Below are positions 1-13,341 of a stretch of DNA of 52,613 bases, one piece after another (the first letter of the stretch is position 1; each line of letters opens with the position of its first letter). The stretch comes from an uncultured Actinomycetes bacterium. Lineage in GTDB: Bacteria; Actinomycetota; Actinomycetes; UBA12327. The stretch covers positions 1 through 52,613 of the forward strand of contig CAIXNN010000073.1 in the NCBI GenBank assembly GCA_903920865.1, written 5' to 3'. The notes under the pieces were generated by a model, which was not told where the DNA came from, did not search any database, and worked only from the letters and a program-made list of their open reading frames with translations. The position numbers were made by a program, and so were the translations under genes.

Positions 1-523
1 CGAGTTCAAGGCCGAGTTCGACGCTGCTGGCCTCACCTACGAGCACCGCCTTATCGATGACATGGTGGCCGCTGCCATGAAGTGGGAGGGCGGCTACGTC
101 TGGGCCTGCAAGAACTACGACGGTGACGTTCAATCAGACACGGTCGCGCAAGGATTTGGTTCGCTGGGATTGATGACATCGGTGCTGATGACACCTGATG
201 GCAAGACCGTTGAAGCTGAAGCCGCGCACGGCACCGTGACGCGTCACTACCGTCAGCACCAGCAGGGCAAGCCCACCTCAACGAACCCGATCGCCTCAAT
301 CTTTGCGTGGACTCGTGGTTTGGATTACCGCGGTCGCATGGACGGCACTCCTGAGGTCAGCGAATTTGCGCAGACCCTCGAGCGCGTCTGCATTGAAACG
401 GTCGAGTCGGGCAAGATGACCAAGGACTTGGCGCTTCTGATCAGCGCGGATCAGCCTTACCAAACAACGCAGGAATTTCTGGCTTCGATTGACGAAAACT
501 TGCAAAAGGCAATGGCTAATTAG
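1..523 (+). CDS. icd: NADP-dependent isocitrate dehydrogenase, C-terminal part
   Basis: TCA-cycle enzyme that oxidatively decarboxylates isocitrate to 2-oxoglutarate with NADP. The 5' end is cut by the window edge; the first whole codon is at base 2 and 173 residues remain. Seen directly are YDGDVQSD (substrate and metal region), [12 protein letters not shown] (the NADP-binding loop typical of the eukaryote-like dimeric class) and [11 protein letters not shown]. These blocks in this order are specific to that class and argue against isopropylmalate dehydrogenase. The stop is TAG at 521-523. Nothing suggests damage in the visible part. The next gene follows after 41 bp on the same strand. Confidence 0.95.
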   Translation, partial: EFKAEFDAAGLTYEHRLIDDMVAAAMKWEGGYVWACKNYDGDVQSDTVAQGFGSLGLMTSVLMTPDGKTVEAEAAHGTVTRHYRQHQQGKPTSTNPIASIFAWTRGLDYRGRMDGTPEVSEFAQTLERVCIETVESGKMTKDLALLISADQPYQTTQEFLASIDENLQKAMAN

Positions 524-564
524 TCGTTGCACGTTGGTGTTCGTCACTGTTTGAGGTGCATTAG

Positions 565-1383
565 TTGTTCAAGGTTCTAACGGTAAACGTAAATGGCATC
601 CGGGCGACCAAGAAGAACGGTGGCATTGCTTGGCTTGAGGAAGCCGATGTTGATGTGATCTGTCTTCAGGAAGTCCGCGCTACTCATGAACAACTTCATG
701 AAGCTCTTGCGGACAGTCAGTTTGCAAACTGGCACGTTTCACACAGTCCAGCTTCCGCCTTGGGACGAAGCGGCGTGGCCGTTTTGTCCCGGGAGCAGCC
801 CAGCGCTGTGCGTATTGGTTTCAACAGTGAAGAGTTTGACCATCAAGGTCGCTGGATTGAAGTCGATCTGACATCGCCTCTGGGCAGCCTCACCGTGCTC
901 TCGGTTTATGTTCCAACCGGTGACGCTGATAAGCCTGAAAAACAAGCTGAGAAGTATCGGTTTCTAGACGCGATGGATCTTCGTCTAGCTGGTCTTGCCA
1001 AGCGCGCTAAGCGCAACAAAAGCAATGTCGTGGTTACCGGTGACTTAAACGTGGGACATCGTGAACTGGATATCAAGAATTGGAAAGGCAATCGCAATAA
1101 GTCTGGCTTTCTTGAAGATGAGCGTGCGCATTTTGATGTGTGGTTTGCCAAGGATGTCTGGGTTGACCTTCATCGCCGCTTCGTCGGGGAGGTCGAAGGT
1201 CCTTACACGTGGTGGTCTTGGCGTGGGAAGGCCTTTGATAACGATGCAGGCTGGCGCATTGATTACATTCTCGCGACGGCAGGACTGTCCTCCAACTGTG
1301 TGAAGGTAGAAGTGGGCCGTGCGCCAAGTTATGACACTCGCTGGTCGGACCACGCGCCCGTAACTGCAACATTTGCGCCTTAG
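565..1383 (+). CDS. xth: Exodeoxyribonuclease III / AP endonuclease
   Basis: A 272-residue member of the exonuclease III (EEP) family, which cuts at abasic sites and trims 3' ends in base-excision repair. Catalytic blocks are in order: the NVNGIRA start motif, LQEVRA with the metal-binding Glu near residue 36, TGDLNVGH in the middle, and SDHAP near the end with the Asp262-His263 pair. The length is normal for the family. I chose the TTG at 565 because it gives the conserved N-terminus directly and has GAGGTG six bases upstream. An unusual TTG start is common in this window. It could be co-transcribed with icd. Confidence 0.92.
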   Translation: MFKVLTVNVNGIRATKKNGGIAWLEEADVDVICLQEVRATHEQLHEALADSQFANWHVSHSPASALGRSGVAVLSREQPSAVRIGFNSEEFDHQGRWIEVDLTSPLGSLTVLSVYVPTGDADKPEKQAEKYRFLDAMDLRLAGLAKRAKRNKSNVVVTGDLNVGHRELDIKNWKGNRNKSGFLEDERAHFDVWFAKDVWVDLHRRFVGEVEGPYTWWSWRGKAFDNDAGWRIDYILATAGLSSNCVKVEVGRAPSYDTRWSDHAPVTATFAP

Positions 1384-1427
1384 CCCCTAGAGTGAAAACG
1401 TTATTTCGTGCGGGGCTGGAGGTCTAG

Positions 1428-5036
<3,609 letters not shown>

Positions 5037-5042
5037 CTGCTC

Positions 5043-5048
5043 AGAGTA
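5043..5048 (-). promoter_or_regulatory. Putative -10 box for the D,D-carboxypeptidase gene
   Basis: TACTCT on the minus strand ends six bases before the GTG at 5036. Transcription starting about seven bases after the box would begin at the start codon itself, giving a leaderless message. No convincing -35 hexamer is seen. Confidence 0.5.
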
Positions 5049-5083
5049 GGCGACCCGTTCGCTTTCGGGTGCCTAGACCGCAA

Positions 5084-5089
5084 TACTCT
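5084..5089 (+). promoter_or_regulatory. Putative -10 box for mutA
   Basis: TACTCT, the same hexamer as on the opposite strand for the divergent carboxypeptidase gene, lies six bases before the mutA ATG at 5096. There is no Shine-Dalgarno, so a leaderless mutAB-meaB message is likely. The 59-bp divergent gap is too short for a cobalamin riboswitch. Confidence 0.5.
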
Positions 5090-5095
5090 GAAGCC

Positions 5096-6955
5096 ATGGA
5101 TTTGGCCGACGAGGTCTTAACGACTGACCTCAATCCCCCTGCCTTGGAGCAGTGGCGCGCCTTAGTAAATAAGGTCTTGGATCGAACCGGCTCCTTGGAT
5201 GCCAGTGCCCTTGATGTGGCCTTTGTGCGCAAACTCACCACGGTCACCGACAGCGGTATTTCGTTGCAACCTCTTTATACCCACGCTGATGAGTTGAGCC
5301 AAGCCCCGACTCCTGGCTCGGTGCCCTTTACACGCGGTGCAAGCGCGGCCGGAGCTGTTGTGGCCGGCTGGGATGTTCGTGCACTGCATGGTGATCCGGA
5401 CACTGATCTGACTGCTACTCAGATTCTGGCTGATCTTGAAGGTGGTGTTACATCACTGTGGATTAAGGCGGGCGCGTATGGCGTTGGTCTTGGGGACCTG
5501 AGCAAGGTGTTAGAACCTGTATTACTTGACCTTGCCGCAGTGGTTCTCGATGCCGCAGATGAGGGGATTGAGGCGGCCCGAATTCTTGAAGACATCTGGG
5601 CAACTCGTGGACTTGAGCCGGAGCAAGTAAGCGGAAACTTCGGACTGGACCCGATTGGCACCGCGGCCCGAACTGGCAATAATCCCGACCTGATTCCCTG
5701 CGTTGGGTTTGCCCTTGCCACCTCACAGAGATATCCCAATGTCCGTAATTTTGTTGTTGATGGTTTGGTTCTGCATGAAGCCGGTGCAACCGACGTGCAA
5801 GAACTTGCCGGAATTATTGCGATCGGCACGCAGTACGTACGCGCACTTGTTGACGCGGGGTTGCCGGTAGATCAAGCCTTTGACCAGGTGGAGTTTCGAA
5901 TTGCTGCCACCGCCGATCAGTTCGCCACCATTGCCAAATTGCGTGCTGCCCGACGGTTGTGGTCGCGGGTGGCGCAGGTAAGTGGGGCACATCAAGATCA
6001 AGTCTCCGGTGCGTGCGCCATGAAACAGCATGTGGTGACCTCATGGGCCATGTTGAGCCGCCGGGATCCGTGGGTCAACCTGCTCAGAGGAACCGTGGCT
6101 GGCTTTGCCGCAGGAGTTGGTGGCGCTCACAGTGTGACGGTCTTACCCTTTGATGCTGCTATTGGTTTGCCGGATGCAATGTCGCGACGGTTGGCTCGAA
6201 ACACATCTGCCTTGCTCATCGAAGAATCCCATGTTGGTCGGGTCGTTGATCCTGCCGGTGGGTCTTGGTTTGTCGAATCCCTGACCGACCAAACGGCGCA
6301 ATTGGCGTGGACGCTGTTTACTCAGATCGAAAGCCGCGGAGGTTTTTCGGCTGAGCTTGCTGCCGGGCGCATTGCAACTGATCTGGCCCATGCATCAACT
6401 CAGCGTCAGGTTCGCATTGCGCATAGAAAAGATGCACTCACTGGCGTGAGTGAATTTCCCAATGTGTATGAAGTCCCCGTTGTGCGTGAGCCTGCACCGG
6501 CTGTTGAGATTGCAGGTCTGCCGAGGATCCGCTATGCCCAAAGTTTTGAAGTCTTGAGAGATCGCGCCGATGCGGCGCCAAAGACCCCGGTGGTCTTACT
6601 GGCCGCACTCGGTGAGGTCTCCGATTACACCGCTCGAACCACATTCGCTAAGAATTTCTATGAATCTGGTGGCATCCGCGCCGAGGTCGTGGAATTAACC
6701 GCTCAGAATTTGTCACGATTTGAAAATGCAGATCTAGTGTGCCTGTGTTCAAGTGATGAGATCTATTCCCAAGAAGGTCTAACGGACGCGGCCTTGCTCA
6801 CTGACGCAGGTGTGGGACAAATCCACCTCGCCGGATCTGGTGGCGAACTTACATCAGAACTTAACCAGGCCGGGGTGAACACCTTCATCACGATGGGTAT
6901 TGATGTGGTCGCGACCTTGACTCAAACTCTCGATAGTTTGGGGGTGCAGGCATGA
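5096..6955 (+). CDS. mutA: Methylmalonyl-CoA mutase small (beta) subunit
   Basis: Non-catalytic partner of the heterodimeric adenosylcobalamin-dependent mutase that interconverts methylmalonyl-CoA and succinyl-CoA; 619 residues, close to the usual length. The TIM-barrel part carries mutase-family blocks such as [23 protein letters not shown] and [12 protein letters not shown]. The C-terminal domain, from about residue 490, has the cobalamin-domain fold region but no DxHxxG motif. This is normal for the small subunit, which does not bind B12. ATG 5096 gives [20 protein letters not shown]; the reading frame continues upstream, but only through the divergent promoter region. Its stop overlaps the mutB start by 4 bp (ATGA), which implies coupled translation. 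Confidence 0.95.
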   Translation: MDLADEVLTTDLNPPALEQWRALVNKVLDRTGSLDASALDVAFVRKLTTVTDSGISLQPLYTHADELSQAPTPGSVPFTRGASAAGAVVAGWDVRALHGDPDTDLTATQILADLEGGVTSLWIKAGAYGVGLGDLSKVLEPVLLDLAAVVLDAADEGIEAARILEDIWATRGLEPEQVSGNFGLDPIGTAARTGNNPDLIPCVGFALATSQRYPNVRNFVVDGLVLHEAGATDVQELAGIIAIGTQYVRALVDAGLPVDQAFDQVEFRIAATADQFATIAKLRAARRLWSRVAQVSGAHQDQVSGACAMKQHVVTSWAMLSRRDPWVNLLRGTVAGFAAGVGGAHSVTVLPFDAAIGLPDAMSRRLARNTSALLIEESHVGRVVDPAGGSWFVESLTDQTAQLAWTLFTQIESRGGFSAELAAGRIATDLAHASTQRQVRIAHRKDALTGVSEFPNVYEVPVVREPAPAVEIAGLPRIRYAQSFEVLRDRADAAPKTPVVLLAALGEVSDYTARTTFAKNFYESGGIRAEVVELTAQNLSRFENADLVCLCSSDEIYSQEGLTDAALLTDAGVGQIHLAGSGGELTSELNQAGVNTFITMGIDVVATLTQTLDSLGVQA

Positions 6956-9147
6956 GCGATTCCTCAATTCCAAACTTTGCCAATGTGGAACTCGATGATG
7001 ACGTACAAACCGTTGACCTTGAGCGCTGGAGTATCGATGTTGCTCAGGAAACCGGTGAACCGGTCGAAGAGCTCACTTGGTCCACGCCTGAGGGCATCGA
7101 TGTTCGCCCGCTCTACAGCCATGCTGATCGGGCAAACCTTGGCTTCGTTGATTCTCTGCCAGGCATCGCGCCGTTTGTTCGTGGTCCGTACCCGACGATG
7201 TATGTCAATCAGCCGTGGACTATTCGCCAATACGCAGGATTTTCTACTGCTGAAGCATCGAATGCCTTCTATCGCCGAAACCTCTTGGCTGGTCAAAAAG
7301 GTTTGAGTGTCGCATTCGACCTAGCTACTCACCGCGGATATGACTCGGACCATCCCCGAGTGGCCGGTGACGTGGGGATGGCTGGTGTTGCCATTGATTC
7401 GATCCTGGATATGCGTCAACTCTTTGAAGGTATTCCGTTAGACAAGATGTCGGTGTCCATGACGATGAACGGCGCCGTTTTGCCGATCCTTGCGCTATTC
7501 GTAGTCGCTGGTGAAGAACAGGGTGTTCCACCGGAGCAGTTGTCGGGCACCATTCAAAACGACATCCTCAAAGAATTCATGGTCCGCAATACCTATATCT
7601 ACCCGCCGGCCTCATCCATGCGCATCATTTCTGACATTTTTTCTTTCACCTCACAAAAGATGCCCAAGTTCAATTCGATTTCGATTAGTGGATACCACTT
7701 GCAGGAAGCAGGCGCGACTGCTGACTTGGAATTGGCCTACACCTTGGCCGATGGTGTCGAATATGTGCGCGCCGGCATTGAAGCAGGCCTTGACGTGGAC
7801 GCTTTCGCGCCACGGTTGTCCTTCTTCTGGGGAATTGGCATGAACTTCTTCATGGAAGTGGCCAAGATGCGAGCCGCGCGACTGGTGTGGACACGTTTGA
7901 TGGAGCAGTTTGAACCCAAGAACCCAAAATCGTTGTCATTGCGGGCGCACTGTCAAACATCTGGCTGGTCGCTGACAGCTCAAGACGTGTTCAACAACGT
8001 GGGCCGCACCTGCATTGAAGCCATGGCCGCAACCCAAGGCCACACGCAATCGCTACACACCAACGCACTCGACGAAGCTTTGGCGTTGCCTACTGATTTC
8101 AGCGCCCGCATCGCACGAAACACCCAGTTGTTCCTGCAGCAGGAATCTGGCACCACATCGGTGATTGATCCTTGGGGTGGCTCGTACTACGTGGAGGCAT
8201 TGACGGCTGACTTGGCACAGCGTGCGTGGGAACACATTCAAGAAGTGGAAAAAGCAGGTGGCATGACAAAGGCCATCGAAGCTGGCATTCCCAAGTTGCG
8301 TGTTGAAGAGGCAGCGGCTCGCACTCAAGCCCGGATTGATTCAGGCCGTCAACCGGTCATCGGTGTGAATAAGTATCGCCTGCTTGAGCGGGAAGACATT
8401 GATGTGCTCAAGGTCGAAAATGCTCAAGTGCGAGAGCAACAGGTGGCAAAACTGAAGCAACTTAAGAGCCAGCGAGACGAAGTCGCCTGCCAGGCCGCCT
8501 TGGCACGTCTTACTGATGCTGCCCGGGGGCAAAGCACCGATCTTGAGCACAATTTGTTGGCAGTTTCCATCGATGCGGCCCGAGCCGGGGCAACCGTGGG
8601 AGAAATGTCCGACGCGCTAGAGGTTGTTTTTGGTCGTCACACAGCTTCAATCCGTACGATCTCAGGTGTGTACAGCAATGAGGTGGGCGAGTCAGACTCG
8701 GTCAGTGCTCTGCGCGTTCGCACTGAAGCCTTCGCGCTCAATCAAGGCCGCCGTCCACGCATCTTGGTAGCCAAGATGGGTCAGGACGGGCATGACCGCG
8801 GACAAAAAGTTATCGCTACTGCCTTTGCCGATTTGGGGTTCGATGTCGACGTCGGCCCACTGTTCCAAACGCCTGCAGAGGTTGCGGCTCAAGCCGCTGA
8901 ATCCGATGTGCATGTGGTCGGAGTTTCCTCATTGGCGGCGGGACATTTAACTCTGGTGCCTCAGTTGCGCGATGAGTTGGCCAAGGTTGGGCGAGCAGAT
9001 ATTTTGATTGTGGTTGGCGGTGTTATTCCTCCTCAAGACTTTGATGAGCTTTATGCCGCTGGGGCTACCGCTATCTTCCCGCCAGGCACCGTCATCTCGG
9101 CCGCGGCTGATGATCTCTTAGACAAACTGGAACAGGCACGTTCGTGA
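6952..9147 (+). CDS. mutB: Methylmalonyl-CoA mutase large (alpha, catalytic) subunit
   Basis: Catalytic subunit of methylmalonyl-CoA mutase, 731 residues. The N-terminal barrel includes [28 protein letters not shown] and [12 protein letters not shown]. The C-terminal B12 domain has the intact cobalamin motif DGHDRG, Asp612-His614-Gly617, whose histidine ligates cobalt. With the neighbouring propionyl-CoA carboxylase genes this completes most of the route from propionyl-CoA to succinyl-CoA. It overlaps mutA by 4 bp upstream and meaB by 4 bp downstream (GTGA), so the three genes form one tightly coupled operon. Confidence 0.97.
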   Translation: MSDSSIPNFANVELDDDVQTVDLERWSIDVAQETGEPVEELTWSTPEGIDVRPLYSHADRANLGFVDSLPGIAPFVRGPYPTMYVNQPWTIRQYAGFSTAEASNAFYRRNLLAGQKGLSVAFDLATHRGYDSDHPRVAGDVGMAGVAIDSILDMRQLFEGIPLDKMSVSMTMNGAVLPILALFVVAGEEQGVPPEQLSGTIQNDILKEFMVRNTYIYPPASSMRIISDIFSFTSQKMPKFNSISISGYHLQEAGATADLELAYTLADGVEYVRAGIEAGLDVDAFAPRLSFFWGIGMNFFMEVAKMRAARLVWTRLMEQFEPKNPKSLSLRAHCQTSGWSLTAQDVFNNVGRTCIEAMAATQGHTQSLHTNALDEALALPTDFSARIARNTQLFLQQESGTTSVIDPWGGSYYVEALTADLAQRAWEHIQEVEKAGGMTKAIEAGIPKLRVEEAAARTQARIDSGRQPVIGVNKYRLLEREDIDVLKVENAQVREQQVAKLKQLKSQRDEVACQAALARLTDAARGQSTDLEHNLLAVSIDAARAGATVGEMSDALEVVFGRHTASIRTISGVYSNEVGESDSVSALRVRTEAFALNQGRRPRILVAKMGQDGHDRGQKVIATAFADLGFDVDVGPLFQTPAEVAAQAAESDVHVVGVSSLAAGHLTLVPQLRDELAKVGRADILIVVGGVIPPQDFDELYAAGATAIFPPGTVISAAADDLLDKLEQARS

Positions 9148-10139
9148 GCTCCCCGGCGGATACCTTCGGCCTTGACGCATATGTTGAGGGCGTTCTCGCC
9201 GGTGATCGCACCATGTTGGCTCGGGCTCTGACTCTGGTAGAGAGCACCCGTGCTGACCACCAGGTTTTGGCACAAGAAATGTTGGCTGCGTTGCTTCCGC
9301 GTGCGGGCAATAGTCAACGGGTAGGAATCACCGGTGTACCGGGAGCCGGAAAGTCGACCTTGATTGACACCTTGGGCATGCAACTGACCGGAGCAGGTCA
9401 CAAGGTTGCCGTCTTAGCCGTTGACCCCTCATCATCACGCAGTGGTGGATCAATCTTGGGTGATAAAACCCGGATGGAAAAGCTCTCGGTCAATGAATCA
9501 GCGTTCATTCGGCCATCGCCAACGTCTGGAACTTTAGGTGGTGTAACGCGTGCCACCCGCGAGGCGATGGTGGTTGTTGAAGCCGCTGGCTTTGATGTGG
9601 TCTTGGTGGAAACTGTTGGCGTCGGGCAGTCGGAGACGGCCGTTGCCAACATGGTGGATTGTTTTGTTGTTCTGATGCTGGCTCGAACGGGCGATCAATT
9701 ACAGGGAATCAAAAAGGGTGTCCTTGAATTAGCCGACATTATTGCGGTTAATAAGGCCGATGGTGACAATGCGAGCGAAGCTGGTCGTGCTGCGCGTGAA
9801 CTCACCGATGCGATGCACTTGATTCAGCCCCCCGATGCAATCTGGCAACCCATGGCCCTGACCTGCAGTGGGCTAACCGGTCAGGGAGTGTCGCAACTTT
9901 GGGATGAGATTGAACGTCACCGAACCTGTATGCATGATGCTGGTTTGATTGCTACTCGTCGCGCCACTCAGCGGGTTGATTGGATGTGGTCAATGGTCAA
10001 TGACCAATTGATTTCCCGGCTGAAGTCATCGGGTGCTGCCCAGTCAGTAGCAGCGCAGGTCACCACTGAAGTTATTTCTGGGTCTATGACAGCAAGTCGG
10101 GCAGCTGAAGCGATCCTGCAAGCATTCGATCAGGATTAG
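9144..10139 (+). CDS. meaB: Methylmalonyl-CoA mutase-associated GTPase MeaB
   Basis: G3E-family P-loop GTPase (ArgK/MeaB) that guards and reactivates methylmalonyl-CoA mutase by gating adenosylcobalamin loading; 331 residues. The Walker A motif is GVPGAGKST around residues 63-72. [16 protein letters not shown] is the family's Mg/switch block, the ETVGVGQSE segment is switch II, and NKADGDN is the guanine-specificity motif. It starts at GTG 9144 inside the last codon of mutB, so it is translationally coupled to it. The stop TAG interlocks with the stop of the convergent small gene over 10136-10139. Confidence 0.95.
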   Translation: MSSPADTFGLDAYVEGVLAGDRTMLARALTLVESTRADHQVLAQEMLAALLPRAGNSQRVGITGVPGAGKSTLIDTLGMQLTGAGHKVAVLAVDPSSSRSGGSILGDKTRMEKLSVNESAFIRPSPTSGTLGGVTRATREAMVVVEAAGFDVVLVETVGVGQSETAVANMVDCFVVLMLARTGDQLQGIKKGVLELADIIAVNKADGDNASEAGRAARELTDAMHLIQPPDAIWQPMALTCSGLTGQGVSQLWDEIERHRTCMHDAGLIATRRATQRVDWMWSMVNDQLISRLKSSGAAQSVAAQVTTEVISGSMTASRAAEAILQAFDQD

Positions 10140-10549
10140 CGCGAACGAAACGGATCACTGGGCGGTGGCGAGGTTAAATCAGCCCGCGGGCAGGTGGCCA
10201 AAGTAATCCCAGCACTTGCCAAAGCTTCATCACAAATACCGTCAACAGTCCACCCGCTGGCAATGCCGAATTCAGTAGCCGTGACTTTGTAGATAGTGAT
10301 CTGACGTCGGGCCGGTGTGTCGTACATGACGGCAATAGATCCGATGAGTTCGGCTGAGCCACGGGTTCCATCAAGGCCATCCCATGGACGGTCGTAGCGT
10401 TGCCAAAGGGAAGTGGTGGCGTTCCAGACTCCGCCCAGAGTCACGTCAAGACGTTCCAATTCCTTGACCACGGTCAGGGCTAAGCGCTCGTCAAGGACAG
10501 CTGCGGGTCGGATAATCCGGATATCTTCGGACTCCACGTATGCCTCCAT
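10136..10549 (-). CDS. Hypothetical protein, 137 residues
   Basis: I do not recognise a named family. The product is soluble, acidic in its first half, and ends in a Pro/Ser-rich tail ([11 protein letters not shown]). The centre, with alternating hydrophobic residues (ELIGSIAVMYDTP, RQITIYKVTATEFG), looks like a small alpha/beta domain. It starts at ATG 10549; a GATGAT hexamer ends six bases before this ATG, one mismatch from a good -10, so leaderless expression is possible. It lies 38 bp after the GGCT-like gene on the same strand and may be co-transcribed. Its stop overlaps meaB's by 4 bp. The codon pattern and tight packing make it a real gene; its function is unknown. Confidence 0.75.
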   Translation of the reverse strand: MEAYVESEDIRIIRPAAVLDERLALTVVKELERLDVTLGGVWNATTSLWQRYDRPWDGLDGTRGSAELIGSIAVMYDTPARRQITIYKVTATEFGIASGWTVDGICDEALASAGITLATCPRADLTSPPPSDPFRSR

Positions 10550-10587
10550 GCCTTGATCATCGGCGGATTGGGCGGAAAACCTAAACT

Positions 10588-11040
10588 CTAGTCGCCAATG
10601 GAGCGGCAGGGCCTAGCCCGCAGGTCGGCCACGTAGTCAGCCGGTGCGCTAGCGGCCTCAGCAGCATCAGCCATGATCCCCAGATAACGAGCTGAAGGCA
10701 GGCCCCCTTCGTAGGCATCGAGTACGTAGAGCCAAGCCAAAACTTCCTCATTAATGGCCTGGACCCGAACCCTGAGCTTGCGGTAGAGGCCGGTTTCGGC
10801 CCCCTCCCACTGGTCTAGGGCTCGCTCATCTCCGGCGGGGACGTCGTAAAGCATGACAAAGACCTGATGGTCTGCATCTTCGACTACGGTGGCTAGCGCG
10901 CCTTCCCAGCCCAGATCCTCGCCTCCAAAGGTCAATCGCCAGCCTTGAAGCCAGCCTGAGCCTGAGGGTGGCGAGTGGGGTGCGCGCTCGTGCATTTGAC
11001 GGGGATCAAGGTTTGATCCGTACGCGGCGTAGAGGGTCAC
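10588..11040 (-). CDS. Gamma-glutamylcyclotransferase-like (AIG2/GGCT fold) protein
   Basis: A 150-residue protein of the GGCT-like family. It has the signature YGSN at residues 7-10 in the nucleotide- or substrate-binding loop and the conserved acid in LDQWEGAETGLY (Glu79), which is the catalytic Glu in cyclotransferases. Known members release 5-oxoproline from gamma-glutamyl peptides, but many bacterial homologues are uncharacterised, so the exact substrate is open. It starts at GTG 11040, six bases after TATCGT. It diverges from the LpdA-like gene, with 38 bp between the starts. Confidence 0.82.
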   Translation of the reverse strand: MTLYAAYGSNLDPRQMHERAPHSPPSGSGWLQGWRLTFGGEDLGWEGALATVVEDADHQVFVMLYDVPAGDERALDQWEGAETGLYRKLRVRVQAINEEVLAWLYVLDAYEGGLPSARYLGIMADAAEAASAPADYVADLRARPCRSIGD

Positions 11041-11046
11041 GTCCGC

Positions 11047-11052
11047 ACGATA
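11047..11052 (-). promoter_or_regulatory. Putative -10 box for the GGCT-like gene
   Basis: TATCGT on the minus strand is followed by exactly six bases and then the GTG at 11040. The arrangement fits a leaderless transcript and repeats what is seen before many other genes in the window. Confidence 0.45.
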
Positions 11053-11078
11053 GTGCCTTCAGGGCAGAATTTGGGCTT

Positions 11079-12455
11079 GTGACATCAGTAGTGATCATCG
11101 GTGGCGGTCCTGGCGGGTATGAAGCTGCCCTTGTCGCGGCTCAATTAGGTGCCCAAGTGAGCATTGTTGAAGCCCATGGTTGGGGTGGCTCTGCGGTCCT
11201 TTCCGACTGCGTACCCAGTAAGACCCTGATTGCCACCGCAGAGGTGGTCACCATGGCTTCGGAATCTGGCGCGCTGGGTGTTCGCATTCACGATCAAGCC
11301 CCGAGTCCTGGTGTGGTGCATGTGGACATGGTGGAAGTCAATTCGCGCATTAAGAATTTGGCCACAGCGCAGTCGCACGATGTACAAATGTCGCTGACCA
11401 ATGCTGGCATCGCCTTGATCCGCGGTTCAGCCCGTCTTAAGTCGGCACATGTAGTTGCGGTCAATGATGAAGAACTTGTAGCGGATGTGATCTTGATTGC
11501 AACTGGTGCGAGTCCTCGAATTGTGGCAGGCAGCGAACCCGACGGCGAGCGGATTTTGACCTGGGAGCAAATCTACGACCTGCCCACCTTGCCAGAAAAA
11601 CTCATTGTTGTTGGCTCCGGTGTTACCGGTGCGGAGTTTGCCTCGGCCTATAACGCACTGGGTTCAGAGGTTGTCTTGATCTCTTCTCGCACACGCGTCT
11701 TGCCCAATGAGGATCCTGATGCAGCGGCAGTTGTTGAAGAAGTATGCAGGCATCGCGGCATGGTGATCATGTCCAATGCCAGAGCTACGTCGGTGGAGCG
11801 CACTGAAAGTGGAGTGCGAGTGGTCCTTCAAAGTGGCGAAGTTGTTGAGGGCACTCATTGCCTCATGGCCGTTGGGTCGGTTCCCAATACCGCCGATTTG
11901 GGTCTAGATGGTCTAGGAGTGGCCTTAGATGACGCCGGCTTTATCGTCACTGACAAGGTTTCCCGAACCTCTGTTGCGGGGATTTACGCAGCAGGGGATT
12001 GCACGGGGATTTTGATGTTGGCCTCAACGGCTGCTATGCAGGGCCGGATTGCGATGCGCCATGCGATGGGCGATGCAGTTGTCCCGCTGGACTTAAAAGG
12101 CGTATGCGCCAATGTATTTACGGACCCAGAAATTGCAACGGTCGGCTGGTCGCAGGCCGATATTGACAATGGCTTGATTGAAGCCACTTCTGTGCACCTG
12201 CCGCTAGCCACTAATGCCCGTGCCAAAATGTCAGGTGTTACCCACGGATTTGTCAAACTTTTTTGTCGCCCAGGTACCGGCATTGTTGTTGGCGGAGTTG
12301 TCGTGGCTCCAAAGGCCAGCGAATTGATTTATCCCATTGCCATCGCCGTTGATCAACAACTCAGCGTTGATCAAATTGCCAACTCGTTCACGGTCTATCC
12401 GTCGATGACAGGCTCCATTGCAGAAGCGGCTCGACGACTCCATTTGCGCTCCTAA
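11079..12455 (+). CDS. lpdA: LpdA-like NAD(P)H-quinone dehydrogenase (flavoprotein disulfide reductase family)
   Basis: A 458-residue FAD/NAD(P)-binding flavoprotein: GGGPGGYEAA at the N-terminus binds FAD, VVGSGVTGAEFASAY binds NAD(P)H, and GIYAAGDCTG is the second FAD block. It is not a functional lipoamide dehydrogenase. Where such enzymes have two redox cysteines (CxxxxC), this one has Ala39 and Cys44 in GGSAVLSDCVPSK, and the C-terminal His-Glu pair is replaced (VYPSMTGS). That matches the mycobacterial LpdA (Rv3303c) type, described as a quinone reductase. GTG 11079 begins just before the FAD motif; the frame is open upstream but overlaps the divergent gene. Followed by a strong terminator. 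Confidence 0.87.
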   Translation: MTSVVIIGGGPGGYEAALVAAQLGAQVSIVEAHGWGGSAVLSDCVPSKTLIATAEVVTMASESGALGVRIHDQAPSPGVVHVDMVEVNSRIKNLATAQSHDVQMSLTNAGIALIRGSARLKSAHVVAVNDEELVADVILIATGASPRIVAGSEPDGERILTWEQIYDLPTLPEKLIVVGSGVTGAEFASAYNALGSEVVLISSRTRVLPNEDPDAAAVVEEVCRHRGMVIMSNARATSVERTESGVRVVLQSGEVVEGTHCLMAVGSVPNTADLGLDGLGVALDDAGFIVTDKVSRTSVAGIYAAGDCTGILMLASTAAMQGRIAMRHAMGDAVVPLDLKGVCANVFTDPEIATVGWSQADIDNGLIEATSVHLPLATNARAKMSGVTHGFVKLFCRPGTGIVVGGVVVAPKASELIYPIAIAVDQQLSVDQIANSFTVYPSMTGSIAEAARRLHLRS

Positions 12456-12458
12456 CTC

Positions 12459-12496
12459 ACAAAAGCCCGGCACCCACAAGGATGCCGGGCTTTTGT
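12459..12496. terminator. Bidirectional intrinsic terminator
   Basis: Perfect 14-bp inverted repeat (arms ACAAAAGCCCGGCA and TGCCGGGCTTTTGT) around a 10-base loop. The GC-rich core is flanked by an A tract on one side and a T tract on the other, so it can end transcripts from both the lpdA-like gene and the convergent membrane-protein gene. It is the only clear intrinsic terminator found in the window. Confidence 0.93.
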
Positions 12497-12504
12497 CTGA
12501 GCAG

Positions 12505-13341
12505 TTATGCCGCGATTTCCTCGCGGTTGAGCTGGCGATAGACGTGGGCGATAAAAAGTGCAGCGAAGGGCAGCGCTACCAACGTTAAAACGCCGAAGAG
12601 GAAAGACCCAACCAAACCGGTGATGGCGCTGATGATGGTCATAAGGAGCACCGGGACGAAGTTCTTGGTAGCAGCCTCGTATGAGGCCTTCAATGCATCG
12701 CCGACTGACAATCCCTTGTCCAATGCATAAAACGGTGCAAGTTGGAACAAGAACGCAGCCACAATTCCGGGAACTACACAAAGGACAAGACCGATCCCAA
12801 TGAGCAAGCCGTACACAATGGCCACGGCAATGTACTTGCCGAGGTTCTCGCCAGTGGTGAGGTTGTCAAAACCGGGAGTTTGTCCCTGAGTGGTCTTCAA
12901 TGCAGCCCGGTAGATCCCGATCGTGGCGATCCACGCCAAGACACCAAACACGATCGCTGTAATCAGCGAAGAGGTGATCGTCGTGGCAAAGGAGGCAACG
13001 CACGGTCCACTAGTGACAATGGATTGGCCATTGACCACGATGCTGGTGTCGCAGCTACCACTAGTGAGCGAATTGAGAATTCCTTTTTGGACAAGGCTTC
13101 CGATAAATCGGATGACGAACACTACGGCCGCCAGAGCTATCAAAATGACAGCGTTAGAGCCAAATTTGTTCATGGCCCACGAGAAGGCTGCGCCAATATC
13201 TACAGAACTTGCGCCACCAGCTGATCCGCTACCGGAACCGCCGTAGGCAGGTGGGGGCGGCGGAGGAGGTGGTGGAGTCCCACCGACTGGCGGCTGGGGC
13301 GGGGTAGGCGGAGTAAAGCCTTCATCCGGTTGATCGGTCAC
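12505..13341 (-). CDS. Pro/Gly-rich N-terminus membrane protein
   Basis: About 278 residues. The first 55 are almost entirely Pro, Gly, Thr and Ser, with a run of eight prolines, which looks like a flexible cytoplasmic or surface-exposed arm. The rest has about six hydrophobic segments (for example NAVILIALAAVVFVIRFIG and YIAVAIVYGLLIGIGLVL), typical of actinobacterial membrane proteins of the DUF975/GDPD-membrane-domain kind; no catalytic motif is visible. I prefer GTG 13341 (MTDQPDEGF) because GAAGGG lies eight bases upstream. The alternative GTG at 13350 is only one base from that sequence. The function is unknown. Confidence 0.8.
   Translation of the reverse strand: MTDQPDEGFTPPTPPQPPVGGTPPPPPPPPPAYGGSGSGSAGGASSVDIGAAFSWAMNKFGSNAVILIALAAVVFVIRFIGSLVQKGILNSLTSGSCDTSIVVNGQSIVTSGPCVASFATTITSSLITAIVFGVLAWIATIGIYRAALKTTQGQTPGFDNLTTGENLGKYIAVAIVYGLLIGIGLVLCVVPGIVAAFLFQLAPFYALDKGLSVGDALKASYEAATKNFVPVLLMTIISAITGLVGSFLFGVLTLVALPFAALFIAHVYRQLNREEIAA

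Noticed and set aside
1382-1418. AGCCCC...GGGGCT inverted repeat between the exonuclease III and CNNM genes as a terminator
   Set aside because: Loop of about 25 bases, six pairs and no T tract; it also runs into the ribosome site of the next gene.
5037-5095. Cobalamin riboswitch before the B12-dependent mutase genes
   Set aside because: The gap is 59 bp and the promoter box is six bases from the start codon; there is no room for the aptamer.
5419-5829. 136-codon open frame opposite mutA
   Set aside because: Antisense shadow of a conserved coding region; no ribosome site or family match.
6600-6955. mutA as a decayed mutase because it lacks the DxHxxG motif
   Set aside because: Loss of the cobalamin ligand is normal in the small subunit of the heterodimeric enzyme, and the rest is intact.
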